Below are positions 26,980-40,121 of a stretch of 56,109 bases of DNA, in pieces (the stretch's first letter is position 1; the number at the start of each line of letters is the position of its first letter). A model generated the notes under the pieces. It was not told the DNA's origin. It saw nothing but the letters and a program-made list of their open reading frames with translations, and did not search any database. The position numbers and the translations under genes were made by a program. This stretch comes from Candidatus Neomarinimicrobiota bacterium (GTDB taxonomy: Bacteria > Fidelibacterota > Marinisomatia > Marinisomatales > TCS55), in contig JABGTK010000144.1 in the NCBI GenBank assembly GCA_018647265.1, positions 1 to 56,109 on the forward strand, given 5' to 3'.

Positions 26980-27300
26980 ACATCTTTCCACAGTTTCCAC
27001 AGTTTTTTTCCACATTCAAAAATATGTGATTAAAATAATTAGATGAAATTTGTTTTTTGTTGAAATCTTTTAGTTTTTCCACAATGTTTTTTTTATTATC
27101 CACATGAAGTTTTGGATTAAGTCTTTATTGAAAAGTGCTTTTATTTTTCACCTTTCTTCTTCTTCTTTCTAATTATATATACCTTATCCACACTATTATA
27201 AATATTCTCTATAGTAATAAAAATTTTTTATTTTAAAAGACACTTTCTTCTGACGGAAATTCGCTTGTTAAAACACGACATTTTTGGTAATGTCATTAGA
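26980..27300. other. Candidate chromosomal replication origin (oriC)
   Basis: A gene-free, very AT-rich interval between the SurA-like gene and dnaN. Six DnaA-box-like 9-mers, all in one orientation, are at 26984-26992 (CTTTCCACA), 26993-27001 (GTTTCCACA), 27006-27014 and 27075-27083 (TTTTCCACA), and 27096-27104 and 27184-27192 (perfect TTATCCACA). They are followed by a stretch of almost only A and T (27193-27240), a fitting unwinding element; TAGTAATAA at 27212-27220 resembles a DnaA-trio. Its place next to dnaN-recF-gyrB-gyrA supports the call. The plus-strand T-rich to A-rich composition also changes around here. Confidence 0.85.
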
Positions 27301-27355
27301 TTTTTTTGACACACATTTTATTGATTTAGTCAGTATTAATTTTCAGGAAAAAAAC

Positions 27356-28474
27356 ATGAAACTCTCTACTTCGAAAACAGAACTTCAATCTGCTTTACAA
27401 AAACTATCTAAAGCAACTCCAACGAGATCTACATTACCCATTTTAAGTAGCGTTTTGTTTGACGTTCAAGAAAACAACACTGTATTAAGAACAACAGATC
27501 TTGAAATAACTATTATTGTTAACCTTCCAACAAGTATTGAAAAACCGGGAAGTATCGCAATCCCACTTCAAACTTTACAAGATATAACAAACGAACTTCC
27601 AGAAGACGCAAGAATAACTCTGAGTGCAGATGAAAATAATAAAATAGAAATAATAACTGAGGTTGGGTCTTATAATATAATGGGAAAACCTTCAGAAGAG
27701 TTTCCCGCTATTCCAGAGGTTGACAACCGTAAGTCGACAGGTGTGTCTGTAGATGCCCTAAAAGATATGATTTCAAAAACAGCTTTTGCTGTAAGCCGTG
27801 ATGAACTAAAACCAGCATTAACAGGGGTTCTTTTTCGCTTTGGGAAAAAAGAACTAACAGCGGTAGCTACAGATGGCCATAGATTGGTGCGATACACTCG
27901 TAGTGATTATTCAGCAGACGAATTCTCTGGTGACGTAATTGTGCCGCGAAAATTTTTAAGTATGTTATCGGGCGTGTTGGGGGAGGGGGAATCAATTCAA
28001 ATGTGGATGGGTGATAACCACATGACAGCAGCAATTGGAGAAGACACTTATTTTACTAGAATTATAGACGAGAGGTTTCCTGACTTTGAAAGCGTTATAC
28101 CCAAAGACAACGACAGAGAGCTTTCTGTAAATCAAAACGTTTTATTATCGGCCGCGCGACGAGTTTCAATATTTTCGAATAAATCAACCCACCAAATAGC
28201 TTTAAGATTAACAAAAAATAAAATTGAATTAACAACAGAGGATCCAGAAAAAGCATCTAAAGCGCAAGAAAAAATATATGGAGAGTTTAGTGGGGACGAC
28301 TTGGTTATAGGGTATAACGCATCATATTTAAAAGACATTTTATCTCATATTGACAATGAAACGGTTATAATTAAACTTAAAACACCAATTAGCGCTGCCC
28401 TTTTTTATCCTGGTACGCAAGGTGAAAACTCAAACCTAACCATGCTTCTTATGCCAATCCGTTTAAACGATTAG
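27356..28474 (+). CDS. dnaN: DNA polymerase III beta subunit (sliding clamp)
   Basis: 372 residues from ATG 27356 (MKLSTSKTELQSAL), preceded by AGGAAA about 5 bases upstream. A GTG 72 bases earlier would add an unlikely leader. Three clamp domains of about 120 residues are recognisable, with TLPILSSVLFDV early, VATDGHRLVRYTR in the middle, and the conserved end NLTMLLMPIRLND. It tethers polymerase III to DNA. It lies directly beside the candidate oriC and ahead of recF. Confidence 0.96.
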   Translation: MKLSTSKTELQSALQKLSKATPTRSTLPILSSVLFDVQENNTVLRTTDLEITIIVNLPTSIEKPGSIAIPLQTLQDITNELPEDARITLSADENNKIEIITEVGSYNIMGKPSEEFPAIPEVDNRKSTGVSVDALKDMISKTAFAVSRDELKPALTGVLFRFGKKELTAVATDGHRLVRYTRSDYSADEFSGDVIVPRKFLSMLSGVLGEGESIQMWMGDNHMTAAIGEDTYFTRIIDERFPDFESVIPKDNDRELSVNQNVLLSAARRVSIFSNKSTHQIALRLTKNKIELTTEDPEKASKAQEKIYGEFSGDDLVIGYNASYLKDILSHIDNETVIIKLKTPISAALFYPGTQGENSNLTMLLMPIRLND

Positions 28475-28538
28475 GTTTTGAAATAAAGACAAAAAGACAT
28501 GCCGAAAAATGGTATTATAGAAAAGAAAGTTTGAAACC

Positions 28539-29608
28539 GTGATGCCGGTCGACAGAATTCAAATGGTTTCATTTAGAAACCACAACAAAACAGACATGAG
28601 GTTTAAGTCGGGCATTAATGTAATATGGGGAGAAAACGGAGCAGGAAAAACCTCGGTTCTAGAGGCTGTTTACCTGCTTTCGATTGGAAAAAGTTTTAAA
28701 ACAAACAGAACTGTAGACACAATAAAATACGATAAAGAAATCTTTCGAGTAGAAGGGGTTTTTTCAACCAAAAACAAAAAAGATAAAATCAGCTTTAGCC
28801 AATCAAAAGATAAACGAAAAAAAATTAAAATTAACAACAGGGAAGTAAAAACAGTAGAGCTTGTAGGAAAAAACCCGGTTGTGCTTCTTTCACCGGAAGA
28901 GCAAAACACAACAAAAGGGGCCAACGGTGACCGCCGAAAATATTTTAATAGACTTTATTCTGTGGTATCGATAAGTTTTTTTCAGAACTTATCCAGTTAT
29001 ACAAAAATCTTAAAACAGAGAAACGCTTTATTAAAAAATAAAACAGAAGACTCAAGCCTTGATGTTTGGGACGAAAAACTGGCTGAGCACGGCGCGGGTG
29101 TTTGGAAAGAAAAAGAAACGATGGACGAAAAATTTAAAGAGTGTTTAAAAAAAATATCTAAACTATACAACAAAGAAAGTGTTGATGTTTTATTAGAGAC
29201 AGAAGAAAAGAAAAAAAACAAAGCTTTGTTTTTAATAGAACTTAAAAAGGCGCGGAGAAAAGATAAAATTGTCGGGCGTACATCTGTGGGGCCTCACAAA
29301 GACGGTTCCACTTTTCTGTTTAACGGGAAAAACCTCAGAAGTTTTGGGTCTCAAGGTGAGCATAAAATAGCCTTAATTTTAATTAAACTTGCAGAATATA
29401 TGTTTATATGTGAAGAAAAAAAGAAAAAACCAACCCTTCTTTTGGACGACCTGTTCGCAAAGCTGGATTTTGAAAGAAGCGACGCCGTTTTGGCGCTACT
29501 TAACAAAAACACACAAACAATAATTACAAACACAGATTTGGTTGATATAAAAAACCACGGCATTAACCTTGAAGATCCGAACAACTGCGGTTTTTATTTA
29601 GAGCGACC

Positions 29609-29621
<13 letters not shown>
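28539..29621 (+). CDS. recF: DNA replication and repair protein RecF
   Basis: A 360-residue SMC-like ATPase: IQMVSFRNH, Walker A GENGAGKTS (about residues 31-39), signature region FGSQGEHKIALILIKLAE and Walker B PTLLLDDLFAKLD. RecF helps load RecA at gaps. It starts with GTG immediately followed by ATG, and either could serve. The protein is very lysine-rich and the coding strand very A-rich, unlike genes left of the origin. Confidence 0.95.
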
Positions 29622-31851
<2,230 letters not shown>

Positions 31852-31868
31852 AAACTTAGGAATTACTT

Positions 31869-34376
31869 ATGGTTGATTTTAACAGAGACAACACACTTCC
31901 CCGCGACATTGTAGATGAAATGCGGGAAAGCTACCTTAATTATTCAATGTCCGTTATTGTATCTCGGGCATTACCAGACGTTCGGGATGGGTTGAAACCT
32001 GTTCATCGCAGGATCCTCTTTGGTATGAGCGAACTGGGATCAAGTTGGAACCGGCCATATAAGAAATCAGCCCGTATTGTGGGTGATGTCTTGGGTAAAT
32101 ACCATCCTCACGGTGATAGTTCTGTTTACGACGCCCTGGTGAGAATGGCTCAAAGTTTTTCAATGCGTTATGAGTTGGTAGACGGCCAAGGAAACTTTGG
32201 TTCCATTGATGGGGACAATGCGGCGGCCATGCGTTACACTGAATCGCGCATGACAAAACTTACTAGCGAAATGTTGAAAGACTTAGAAAAAGACACAGTA
32301 GACTGGGCTCTTAATTTTGATGAAACACTTAAAGAGCCCACCGTGTTACCATCGGCGGTACCAACGTTATTGGTGAATGGCTCTGAGGGCATTGCTGTGG
32401 GGATGGCTACAAAAATCCCACCCCACAATCTTATAGAAGTCATAAACGGCTTGGTTGCATTAATAAACAAAAAGGACATAACCACTGACGAATTAATGGA
32501 ACACATAAAAGGCCCAGACTTCCCAACTGCGGGGCTAATTATGGGAATTGACGGTTTAAAGCAAGCCTATGAAACGGGTCGGGGAAAAATAAAAATGCGA
32601 GCCCGCGCGCATATTGAAACAAACAAAAACGGAAAAAACAGTATTGTAATTACAGAGGTTACCTACCAAACCAATAAAGCCAACTTGGTTGAAAAGATTG
32701 CTGACTTGGTTCGTGATAAAAAAATTGTAGGAATATCAGACCTTAGGGATGAGTCAGATAAAGACGGTATACGTGTTGTGATAGAGACGAAAAGAGACGC
32801 TGTTCCAGAGGTTGTATTAAACCTGTTATACAAACACACACAACTACAAGACACTTTTGGTATTATCCTCCTCGCTTTAGTAAACGGTGTTCCCAAAATA
32901 ATGCCAATTAAAGAAATTTTGAATCATTTTGTGGATTTCCGCCACAGTGTAGTTGTTCGACGAACCGAGTTTGAACTAAAAGAAGCAGAGGCAAGAGCCC
33001 ACATTCTTGAAGGGTTAAAAATTGCCCTTGATAATATTGATGAGGTAATCGTGATTATCCGGGGAAGCAAAGACCCACTTCAAGCCAAAGAAGGTCTTAT
33101 GAATGGTTTCAATTTATCTGAAATTCAATCTCAAGCAATTTTAGACATGAGACTCCAAAGGCTCACAGGTCTTGAGGTTGGTAAAGTTGTGGCTGAATAC
33201 AAAGAAATGATTAAAATTATTTCCAACCTAAAAGGAATCCTTGAAAACAAAAACAAGCGGATGGAAATTATTAAATCTGAATTAATTAATGTTCGGGATC
33301 AATATGGAGATGAACGAAAAACAGAGATTATACCCGTATCTACCGATTTTTCTATGGAAGATATGATTGCGGAAGAAGAAGTTGTTTTGACGATTACCCA
33401 TCAAGGGTATATAAAAAGAACAGCCTTAAACACATATAGGACTCAACGCAGGGGAGGTCGGGGTGTTCAAGGCGCTATGAGTAAAGATGAAGATTTTGTT
33501 CAACATCTTTTTATTGCCAACACACACAACTATATGCTTTTTTTCACAGATAAAGGCAAATGTCACTGGTTAAAAGTTTACGACATCCCTCAGGGTGGAC
33601 GGGCAACCAGGGGGCGCGCTGTGGTGAACTTAATTGAATGTGAACCGGGAGAAAAAGTAGAAGCTTTTGTAAGTGTAAAGGACTTTGATGACGATCACTA
33701 TGTTGTAATGGCAACACAAAAAGGCATTGTTAAAAAAACCGTTTTATCTGCCTACGGAAAGCCTCGAAAAGGCGGTATTTATGCCATTGATATTCGCGAA
33801 GGGGACAAACTTATTGAAGCAAGAATCACAAACGGCGAACACGATATTCTTCTTGGAACTTACGAGGGTAAATCGATTCGTTTTTCTGAAAACAATATTC
33901 GACCAAGCGGACGAAAAACCATGGGGGTAAAAGGCATAAAACTAAGCACCAAAGAAGATCACGTGGTCGGGATGCTTGTGGTGCGTCGTGAAGGAACAAT
34001 CCTTGTTGCCACAGAAAAAGGTATGGGCAAACGTACAGATGTAATCCAGTACCGCACTCAAACTAGGGGCGGAAAAGGCGTTATGACCATGCGCTGTACT
34101 GACAAAACCGGAAAAATGGTTAACATAATGGAAGTTGTTGATTCAGACGACCTTATTATTATTACAGACTCTGGTGTTTTAATGAGACAACCGGTTGGGG
34201 CTATTCGAACAATCGGTCGTGTAACTCAAGGTGTGAAGCTTGTTAAGTTAGACGATGGCGCGAGTATTTCATCTATTACCCGTGTTATCAGTGAAGAGGC
34301 TGCAACGGGAGACGAAGAACCTGATGACAACCAAATGTCGATTGATGACACCGACTCCGACACCGGGGAGGCATGA
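31869..34376 (+). CDS. gyrA: DNA gyrase subunit A
   Basis: An 835-residue protein with the catalytic tyrosine at residue 123 ([11 protein letters not shown]), the quinolone region [17 protein letters not shown] with the usual susceptible Ser and Asp, and a C-terminal beta-pinwheel with the GyrA-box QRRGGRG, which identifies it as GyrA rather than ParC. It has an acidic C-terminal tail. The stop overlaps the yggS start by 4 bases. Confidence 0.97.
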   Translation: MVDFNRDNTLPRDIVDEMRESYLNYSMSVIVSRALPDVRDGLKPVHRRILFGMSELGSSWNRPYKKSARIVGDVLGKYHPHGDSSVYDALVRMAQSFSMRYELVDGQGNFGSIDGDNAAAMRYTESRMTKLTSEMLKDLEKDTVDWALNFDETLKEPTVLPSAVPTLLVNGSEGIAVGMATKIPPHNLIEVINGLVALINKKDITTDELMEHIKGPDFPTAGLIMGIDGLKQAYETGRGKIKMRARAHIETNKNGKNSIVITEVTYQTNKANLVEKIADLVRDKKIVGISDLRDESDKDGIRVVIETKRDAVPEVVLNLLYKHTQLQDTFGIILLALVNGVPKIMPIKEILNHFVDFRHSVVVRRTEFELKEAEARAHILEGLKIALDNIDEVIVIIRGSKDPLQAKEGLMNGFNLSEIQSQAILDMRLQRLTGLEVGKVVAEYKEMIKIISNLKGILENKNKRMEIIKSELINVRDQYGDERKTEIIPVSTDFSMEDMIAEEEVVLTITHQGYIKRTALNTYRTQRRGGRGVQGAMSKDEDFVQHLFIANTHNYMLFFTDKGKCHWLKVYDIPQGGRATRGRAVVNLIECEPGEKVEAFVSVKDFDDDHYVVMATQKGIVKKTVLSAYGKPRKGGIYAIDIREGDKLIEARITNGEHDILLGTYEGKSIRFSENNIRPSGRKTMGVKGIKLSTKEDHVVGMLVVRREGTILVATEKGMGKRTDVIQYRTQTRGGKGVMTMRCTDKTGKMVNIMEVVDSDDLIIITDSGVLMRQPVGAIRTIGRVTQGVKLVKLDDGASISSITRVISEEAATGDEEPDDNQMSIDDTDSDTGEA

Positions 34377-35047
34377 GTCTTAACAACAAGTTAGATAACA
34401 TTAGACTTAGAATTGACCAAGCACAAAAACGGAGCGGTTTTAATCATCCCGTTCGTTTTGTAGCGGTAACAAAAACACACCCTTTTTCTACAATTGAAAA
34501 ATGTTTTAAAGCCGGAATAACAAGCATTGGAGAAAATAAAATTCAAGAAGCCACTCAAAAATTTAAAGCACTTGAATTAATCCCGGGTTTAGAAAAAAGG
34601 TTTATTGGAAACCTTCAGTCAAACAAAGTAAACAAATGTTTAGACCTTTTTGATGTGATAGACTCGGTAGACTCGGTTAGGTTGGCCTCCAAGATAAATA
34701 AAAGAGCCGCGCTGTTGGAAAGAAACGTTCCAATTCTTTTAGAAGTAAACACATCTGGAGAAACTCAGAAACATGGGTTTCAACCGGAACAGTTAGAAGA
34801 AATGCTTTCTTGTATTGAAAAAAGAAATTTAATAGTAAAAGGTCTTATGACTGTTGGGCCTAAAACAAAAGATAAAGAAAAAAAGAGAGCATGTTTTGCT
34901 TTGTTGCGAGAACTACGGGACTCAATGAAACAAAAAAGTCTGGTTGACTTGTCTATGGGTATGAGTGGAGATTTTGAAATTGCAGTTGAAGAAGGAAGCA
35001 CAATAGTGAGAGTTGGAACGGCGCTTTTGGGCCCAAGGGAAGAATGA
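34373..35047 (+). CDS. yggS: YggS family pyridoxal phosphate homeostasis protein
   Basis: A 224-residue PLP-binding TIM-barrel protein: [10 protein letters not shown] with the PLP Lys34, [37 protein letters not shown], and [28 protein letters not shown]. YggS proteins balance free PLP. It is translationally coupled to gyrA and to the next gene by ATGA overlaps. Confidence 0.95.
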   Translation: MSLNNKLDNIRLRIDQAQKRSGFNHPVRFVAVTKTHPFSTIEKCFKAGITSIGENKIQEATQKFKALELIPGLEKRFIGNLQSNKVNKCLDLFDVIDSVDSVRLASKINKRAALLERNVPILLEVNTSGETQKHGFQPEQLEEMLSCIEKRNLIVKGLMTVGPKTKDKEKKRACFALLRELRDSMKQKSLVDLSMGMSGDFEIAVEEGSTIVRVGTALLGPREE

Positions 35048-35583
35048 TTCCCTCTATTTATTTATGCGGCAAAGAAGTGGCTACACAGTTAAATCTAACG
35101 TCCCAAAAAGTCCACTTAGGCCACGGACAAAACATAAAGTATGGTATAAAGTTTTTTTGGCCAGAAAAATTTCACAAAACGTGTGTTTCCCCGAAAACAT
35201 TCATCAGCCTAAAGAAAGAAATAAAGACCAAAGAAATATTAATCATAGACAGGGTTTTTGTGTCTAATAAATTTATCATAATTTCAGACCACATTAATCG
35301 ATCTGGAAAAAATTTCCTCAGGAAAAACACACCCCATAAAGACGGGCCAACCTTTCCTGATATTACACAAATTTATTCGAACAACAACAAAGAAACCGTA
35401 ACCACAGTTGGTCCTGATAAATTTGAAAAACATCTTTTTTTTGGGACAAACAGAGTATCAGAAAAAATAGCACCAATTTCAATCGTTTGGAGCTATGTTG
35501 GCATGAAAATTCAAGCAATAGGATTGGGAGATAAAATCAATAACGTCCCACAACTAATTAAAGAACTAGAAAATTTTAGATAA
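35044..35583 (+). CDS. Shortened, divergent purine nucleoside phosphorylase-like protein
   Basis: 179 residues, coupled to yggS by an ATGA overlap. The middle resembles trimeric PNP: IIISDHINRSG (about residues 78-88), DGPTFPDITQIY (100-111), VGPDKFE (122-128), and FGTNRVSEKIAP, which aligns with the GADAVGMSTVP block. PNP is normally about 270-290 residues. The N-terminal GSGLG, the GRxHxYEG phosphate-binding motif and the TNAAGG segment are missing or unrecognisable, and the Asn of the LITN motif appears replaced. It is therefore probably not a working phosphorylase; a binding or regulatory role is possible. The assignment is by eye and memory of the family. Confidence 0.65.
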   Translation: MIPSIYLCGKEVATQLNLTSQKVHLGHGQNIKYGIKFFWPEKFHKTCVSPKTFISLKKEIKTKEILIIDRVFVSNKFIIISDHINRSGKNFLRKNTPHKDGPTFPDITQIYSNNNKETVTTVGPDKFEKHLFFGTNRVSEKIAPISIVWSYVGMKIQAIGLGDKINNVPQLIKELENFR

Positions 35584-35584
35584 A

Positions 35585-36112
35585 ATGAAAAACATTTATA
35601 TAACCCTGACCTTTATTGCCCTGATAGCCTGTTCTAGCCCTAACGATAAAACTGCGACAGCAAACATTCTCCCCAGAAGCGGGAGCAGCGTTACAGGAGA
35701 AGTGGTATTTACAGAAAGAAAAGGAATTGTTAGCGTTGAAGCTAACATTTTTGGCGTTGGTGCAGGACCGGTTGCTGTTCATATACACACCATAGGGGAC
35801 TGTAGCTCAGATGATGGGAAATCCTCGGGTGGCCACTGGAACCCAACAGAAGAGAACCACGGAAAATGGGGTGTAGCGCCCTTTCACAGTGGAGATATTG
35901 GCAATATTAAAATTGACGACAGAGGAAAAGGGAAAATATCCATAACAGATAAATCTGGTCGCTGGTCAATTGGAGGTTCTCCGGAAACAGATATTATAGG
36001 AAAGGCGATAGTGGTACACGTTGGGATGGACGACATGGCATCCCAACCCACCGGAGCCGCGGGCGCAAGAATTGGTTGTGGTGTAATAAAAAAGAGATTC
36101 ACTAAAAATTAA
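35585..36112 (+). CDS. sodC: Lipoprotein Cu/Zn superoxide dismutase
   Basis: A 175-residue protein with a lipobox (LIAC, Cys16), so probably envelope-anchored. All copper and zinc ligands are visible: His66, His68 (VHIHTIGDC), His84 (GGHWNP, bridging), His92, His101, Asp104 (HSGD) and His145 (VVHVGMDD). The disulfide cysteines 73 and 165 and Arg162 in GARIGCGVI are also present. Spacings match the family. It removes superoxide in the periplasm. It follows the PNP-like gene with one base between, likely the last gene of the gyrase run. Confidence 0.94.
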   Translation: MKNIYITLTFIALIACSSPNDKTATANILPRSGSSVTGEVVFTERKGIVSVEANIFGVGAGPVAVHIHTIGDCSSDDGKSSGGHWNPTEENHGKWGVAPFHSGDIGNIKIDDRGKGKISITDKSGRWSIGGSPETDIIGKAIVVHVGMDDMASQPTGAAGARIGCGVIKKRFTKN

Positions 36113-36204
36113 AACAAACCTAAGAAAGGTTGGCGACAAATTCAATCCGGTTTTTATAAAAAAAGTGTAATTTCCCCGCCTCTCCTTAATAGATAATTCG
36201 AAAA

Positions 36205-38859
36205 ATGGCGGAAAATTATAAAGACATAGATTCGCTCGAGACTAAAGAGTGGATAGAATCCATTGAAGATGCGCTAGAAGAACACGGGTACGAGCGCACC
36301 CGGTTTCTTTTAGAAACACTCATTGATTTTGCCCAATCAAAAGGCGCCCGACTACCCTTTAATACAAGCACACCGTTCGTAAATACAATTTTACCCGGCC
36401 AACAGCCGGAATATCCAGGCAATCGCGATATAGAGCGCAAAATAAAATCAATTGTTCGGTGGAATGCTATGGCGATGGTAACAGCTGCCAACAAAGAAAC
36501 ACCCGGAATCGGGGGACATATTTCTACATTTGCATCTGCCGCCACACTGTATGAGGTTGCTTTTAATCATTTTTTTAAGGGGGCGGAACACCCCAACGGT
36601 CAAGACCTTGTTTACTTTCAAGGCCACGCCTCTCCAGGTATGTACTCTCGGGCTTATTTGGAAGGAAGGCTTGACAGCAAAAAGCTTTACAATTTTAGAC
36701 GGGAATTATCAAAAGAGGGAGGACTGTCCTCTTATCCGCACCCTTATCTTATGCCTGATTTTTGGCAGTTTGCTACTGTATCAATGGGCTTAGGGCCTAT
36801 AATGGCAATTTACCAGGCGCGCTTTATGCGCTATATGATAGACCGGGGTTTTATAGAAGAAACAGATCGAAAAATTTTTGCGTACCTTGGGGACGGAGAA
36901 ATGGATGAACCCGAATCTCTTGGCGCCCTTACGTTGGCCTCCAGAGAAAACCTGGACAATCTTGTTTTTGTAATTAACTGTAACCTACAAAGGTTAGATG
37001 GTCCTGTTCGCGGAAATTCGAAGGTGATTCAAGAACTTGAAGGTGCTTTTCGTGGTGCCGGATGGAACGTTATTAAAGTAATTTGGGGCGCCGATTGGGA
37101 TAAATTATTAGAAAATGATCACAACGGGTTATTATTAAAACGTCTGGATGAAATTGTTGATGGCGACCTATTGAAGTATGTGGTAGAGGGTGGAGCTTAT
37201 TTCCGAAAACATTTTTTTGGGAAATACCCAGACCTACTAAAAAAAGTAGAACACCTTTCAGACGAAGAGCTAGAAAAAATGAAACTGGGTGGCCACGACT
37301 CACTAAAGGTTTATTCTGCATACAAAGAAGCGGTGGATTTTAAGGGAAAACCAACAGTTATTTTGGCCCGAACAATTAAAGGGTATGGCTTGGGCGAAGC
37401 AGGAGAAGGCCGAAATATCACCCACAATCAGAAAAAGCTCAACGAAGAAGAACTCCTTCTTTTTAGAGACCGTTTTAATATACCCATGTCCAACGAAGAA
37501 GCGATGAAGGCTCCTTTTTATCGGTTTAAAAAAAATAGCGTTGAATATAAATATTTAAAAGAGCGCCGGGATTTTCTCGGCGGCCCCCTCCCTATCCGAA
37601 CGGATAAATCAGCCCCACTACCCATTCCAGATATATCGGTTTTTAAAGAACTAATAGAAGGAACCGGGGAGCGAGAAATTTCCACGACGATGGCATTTGT
37701 TCGCATGTTAACAATTCTTTCTAAGGACAAAACTATCGGAAACCACATTGTGCCGATTATTCCCGACGAAGGGCGCACCTTTGGAATGGAACCCTTGTTT
37801 CGCCAATTGGGGATATATGCTCACAAGGGACAACTGTATGACCCGGTAGACTCAGACCAATTTTTATATTACAAAGAAGCCAAGAACGGCCAGATTCTTG
37901 AGGAGGGAATAAATGAAGCGGGTGCCGTTTCCTCTTTTATCGCAGCAGGAACAAGCTATAGCAATCACGGTGTTAAAATGATTCCTTTTTATATTTATTA
38001 TTCGATGTTTGGTTTTCAACGTGTTTGGGATTTTATTTGGGCAGCCGGCGACATGCGTACTCGCGGATTTTTGTTGGGCGGGACAGCAGGACGGACAACA
38101 TTAAACGGAGAAGGGCTTCAACATCAAGACGGACATAGCCATTTGGCTGCGGCCGCTACACCAAACATTAAAGCATATGATCTAGCTTACGCATACGAAA
38201 TTGCAACGGTGGTTCATCGTGGAATAAAAGAAATGTGTCAGGAGGACAAAGATGTCGTTTATTACCTGACGGTTGAAAATGAAAACTATATTCACCCACC
38301 AATGCCCGAAGGTATAGAAAATGACATTATCAAAGGACTGTATAAATTTAACTCCCCAAAGAAACCAATCCTTCGATTGTTGGGAAGCGGACCTCTTATG
38401 GGTGAAGCAATTGCAGCGGCAGAATTATTAGAAAAAGATTGGGATATTTCATCTGAACTCTGGAATGTTACAAGCTTTAGCGAATTACGAAAAGAAGCGG
38501 AGGAGGCAGACCGTTGGAATACACTAAACCCAGCGAAAAAACAAAAAATGTCCCACCTGGTAAAATCTTTTAAAGATAACGACATCCCGACTGTAGCTGT
38601 ATCTGACTATATAAAAATGGTGGCCGAACAAATTGGACCATACGTTCAGGGCGCATATTATACTTTAGGTACAGATGGTTTTGGGCGGAGCGATACACGA
38701 GAGAACTTGCGCCGGTTTTTTGAGGTTGACCGTTATTATATAGTTATAACGGCGCTTCACGCACTAGTTAACAATGGAACTTTGAAAAAAGAAGAAGCTT
38801 TAAATGCGATGAAAAAGTATAAAATAGATCCAGACAAACCCAGCCCAATTACAGTGTAG
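36205..38859 (+). CDS. aceE: Pyruvate dehydrogenase E1 component, homodimeric type
   Basis: An 884-residue thiamine diphosphate enzyme that decarboxylates pyruvate and acylates the lipoyl group of E2. Features are the TPP motif GDGEMDEPES (from about residue 229) continuing to NLVFVINCNLQRLDGPVRGN, and the RTIKGYGLGEAGEG segment of the AceE family. The single long chain distinguishes it from two-subunit E1. It starts a tight aceE-aceF-lpdA operon. The 92-base gap before it shows no strong ribosome binding site. Confidence 0.96.
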   Translation: MAENYKDIDSLETKEWIESIEDALEEHGYERTRFLLETLIDFAQSKGARLPFNTSTPFVNTILPGQQPEYPGNRDIERKIKSIVRWNAMAMVTAANKETPGIGGHISTFASAATLYEVAFNHFFKGAEHPNGQDLVYFQGHASPGMYSRAYLEGRLDSKKLYNFRRELSKEGGLSSYPHPYLMPDFWQFATVSMGLGPIMAIYQARFMRYMIDRGFIEETDRKIFAYLGDGEMDEPESLGALTLASRENLDNLVFVINCNLQRLDGPVRGNSKVIQELEGAFRGAGWNVIKVIWGADWDKLLENDHNGLLLKRLDEIVDGDLLKYVVEGGAYFRKHFFGKYPDLLKKVEHLSDEELEKMKLGGHDSLKVYSAYKEAVDFKGKPTVILARTIKGYGLGEAGEGRNITHNQKKLNEEELLLFRDRFNIPMSNEEAMKAPFYRFKKNSVEYKYLKERRDFLGGPLPIRTDKSAPLPIPDISVFKELIEGTGEREISTTMAFVRMLTILSKDKTIGNHIVPIIPDEGRTFGMEPLFRQLGIYAHKGQLYDPVDSDQFLYYKEAKNGQILEEGINEAGAVSSFIAAGTSYSNHGVKMIPFYIYYSMFGFQRVWDFIWAAGDMRTRGFLLGGTAGRTTLNGEGLQHQDGHSHLAAAATPNIKAYDLAYAYEIATVVHRGIKEMCQEDKDVVYYLTVENENYIHPPMPEGIENDIIKGLYKFNSPKKPILRLLGSGPLMGEAIAAAELLEKDWDISSELWNVTSFSELRKEAEEADRWNTLNPAKKQKMSHLVKSFKDNDIPTVAVSDYIKMVAEQIGPYVQGAYYTLGTDGFGRSDTRENLRRFFEVDRYYIVITALHALVNNGTLKKEEALNAMKKYKIDPDKPSPITV

Positions 38860-38867
38860 GAATAAAA

Positions 38868-40118
38868 ATGATTAAAGAAATTATACTACCCGACCTCGGA
38901 GAAGGAATAGACGGAGCAGAAGTAAGCGAAGTCTCTGTTTCTGTTGGTGATATAGTAACAACAGAACAGACGATCCTTGTCTTAGAGTCGGACAAAGCAT
39001 CAATGGAAATTCCAGCAGAGGTAAAAGGCGTCATTTCAGAAATTCTAGTATCCACCGGCGACGAGTTGAAGCCCGGACACCTTCTAATGAAAGTCGAAAC
39101 TACAGAAGGGGTTATTGATTTAGAGAAAACACCACCACCACAAGTTGAACCCGACCCAGAGTTAGTAGAACCTTCCCCGACCACACCCCAAGAAGCGGTT
39201 TCATTCACCAACGCCAGTTCTTCAGGCGGGACGTTTGCCTCTCCTGGGGTCAGAAGATTGGCGCGGGAGTTAGGAATTAATCTCCAAACCATTAAAGGTT
39301 CTGGCCAAAAAGGGCGAATTACTAAAGACGATCTCAATGGATATATTAAACTTCAAATGGCCATGTCTTCAGGAATCACACCAAAGTTAAAAAAAGAGGT
39401 AGATTTTTCACAATGGGGTGACATCGAGGTCCAAAAACTAACAAAAATCAAAAGAATAACGGGTGAGCGCCTTCAGCAGGCATGGCAAGCCATACCACAC
39501 GTAACGCAATTTGACGAAGCAGATATCACAGCTTTGGATAGCTATAGGAAAAAACTAAAAAAAGAAGGTGCGACAAAAGGAATAAAAGTCACCTTTTTAC
39601 CCTTTTTAATGAAAGTAGTGACAGCCGTTCTTAAAGAGATGCCGATATTCAACAGCTCTTTGGATTATACAGATCAAAACCTGGTTTTAAAAAAATATTA
39701 TCACCTAGGAATCGCGGTGGATACACCGGCGGGACTAACGGTGCCTGTGGTAAGGGACGTGGATAAGAAATCCGTTTTTGACCTATCTGAAAGCCTCATG
39801 GATTTAAGCTCTAGAGCGAGGGATAAAAAACTAAAACCAGAAGAGATGAATGGCGGTACCTTTACAATTTCCAGCCTTGGTGGAATTGGAGGCACAGGGT
39901 TCTCACCCATTGTAAATCCACCAGAAGTTGCCATTTTGGGTGTTTCCAAAAGCGCGTGGAAACAAGTATATGATAAACCATCAGGAGAGTTTGTACCAAA
40001 ATTTATTATGCCCTTCTCTTTGTCCTACGACCACCGTGTAATTGACGGCGCTGCCGCTGCGGGGTTTACATCGCGATTTGCTAACATCCTTTCAGATTTA
40101 TCTTTTTTTAAAGATTAA
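38868..40118 (+). CDS. aceF: Dihydrolipoamide acetyltransferase (PDH E2)
   Basis: A 416-residue protein with one lipoyl domain (lipoyl Lys43 in ESDKASMEIP), a proline/acidic linker (about residues 88-115), a peripheral-subunit-binding domain (about 120-160, SPGVRRLARELGI), and a catalytic domain with SLSYDHRVIDGAAAAGF near the C-terminus (active-site His). It transfers acetyl to CoA. It sits between E1 and E3. Confidence 0.95.
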   Translation: MIKEIILPDLGEGIDGAEVSEVSVSVGDIVTTEQTILVLESDKASMEIPAEVKGVISEILVSTGDELKPGHLLMKVETTEGVIDLEKTPPPQVEPDPELVEPSPTTPQEAVSFTNASSSGGTFASPGVRRLARELGINLQTIKGSGQKGRITKDDLNGYIKLQMAMSSGITPKLKKEVDFSQWGDIEVQKLTKIKRITGERLQQAWQAIPHVTQFDEADITALDSYRKKLKKEGATKGIKVTFLPFLMKVVTAVLKEMPIFNSSLDYTDQNLVLKKYYHLGIAVDTPAGLTVPVVRDVDKKSVFDLSESLMDLSSRARDKKLKPEEMNGGTFTISSLGGIGGTGFSPIVNPPEVAILGVSKSAWKQVYDKPSGEFVPKFIMPFSLSYDHRVIDGAAAAGFTSRFANILSDLSFFKD

Positions 40119-40121
40119 TTT

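Noticed and set aside
27306-27339. TTGACA plus TATTAA as a dnaN promoter
   Set aside because: The spacer is 22 bases, too long for a usual sigma70 promoter.
36120-36140. Small hairpin between sodC and aceE as a terminator
   Set aside because: Only a 5-base stem (AACCT/AGGTT) and no T run.
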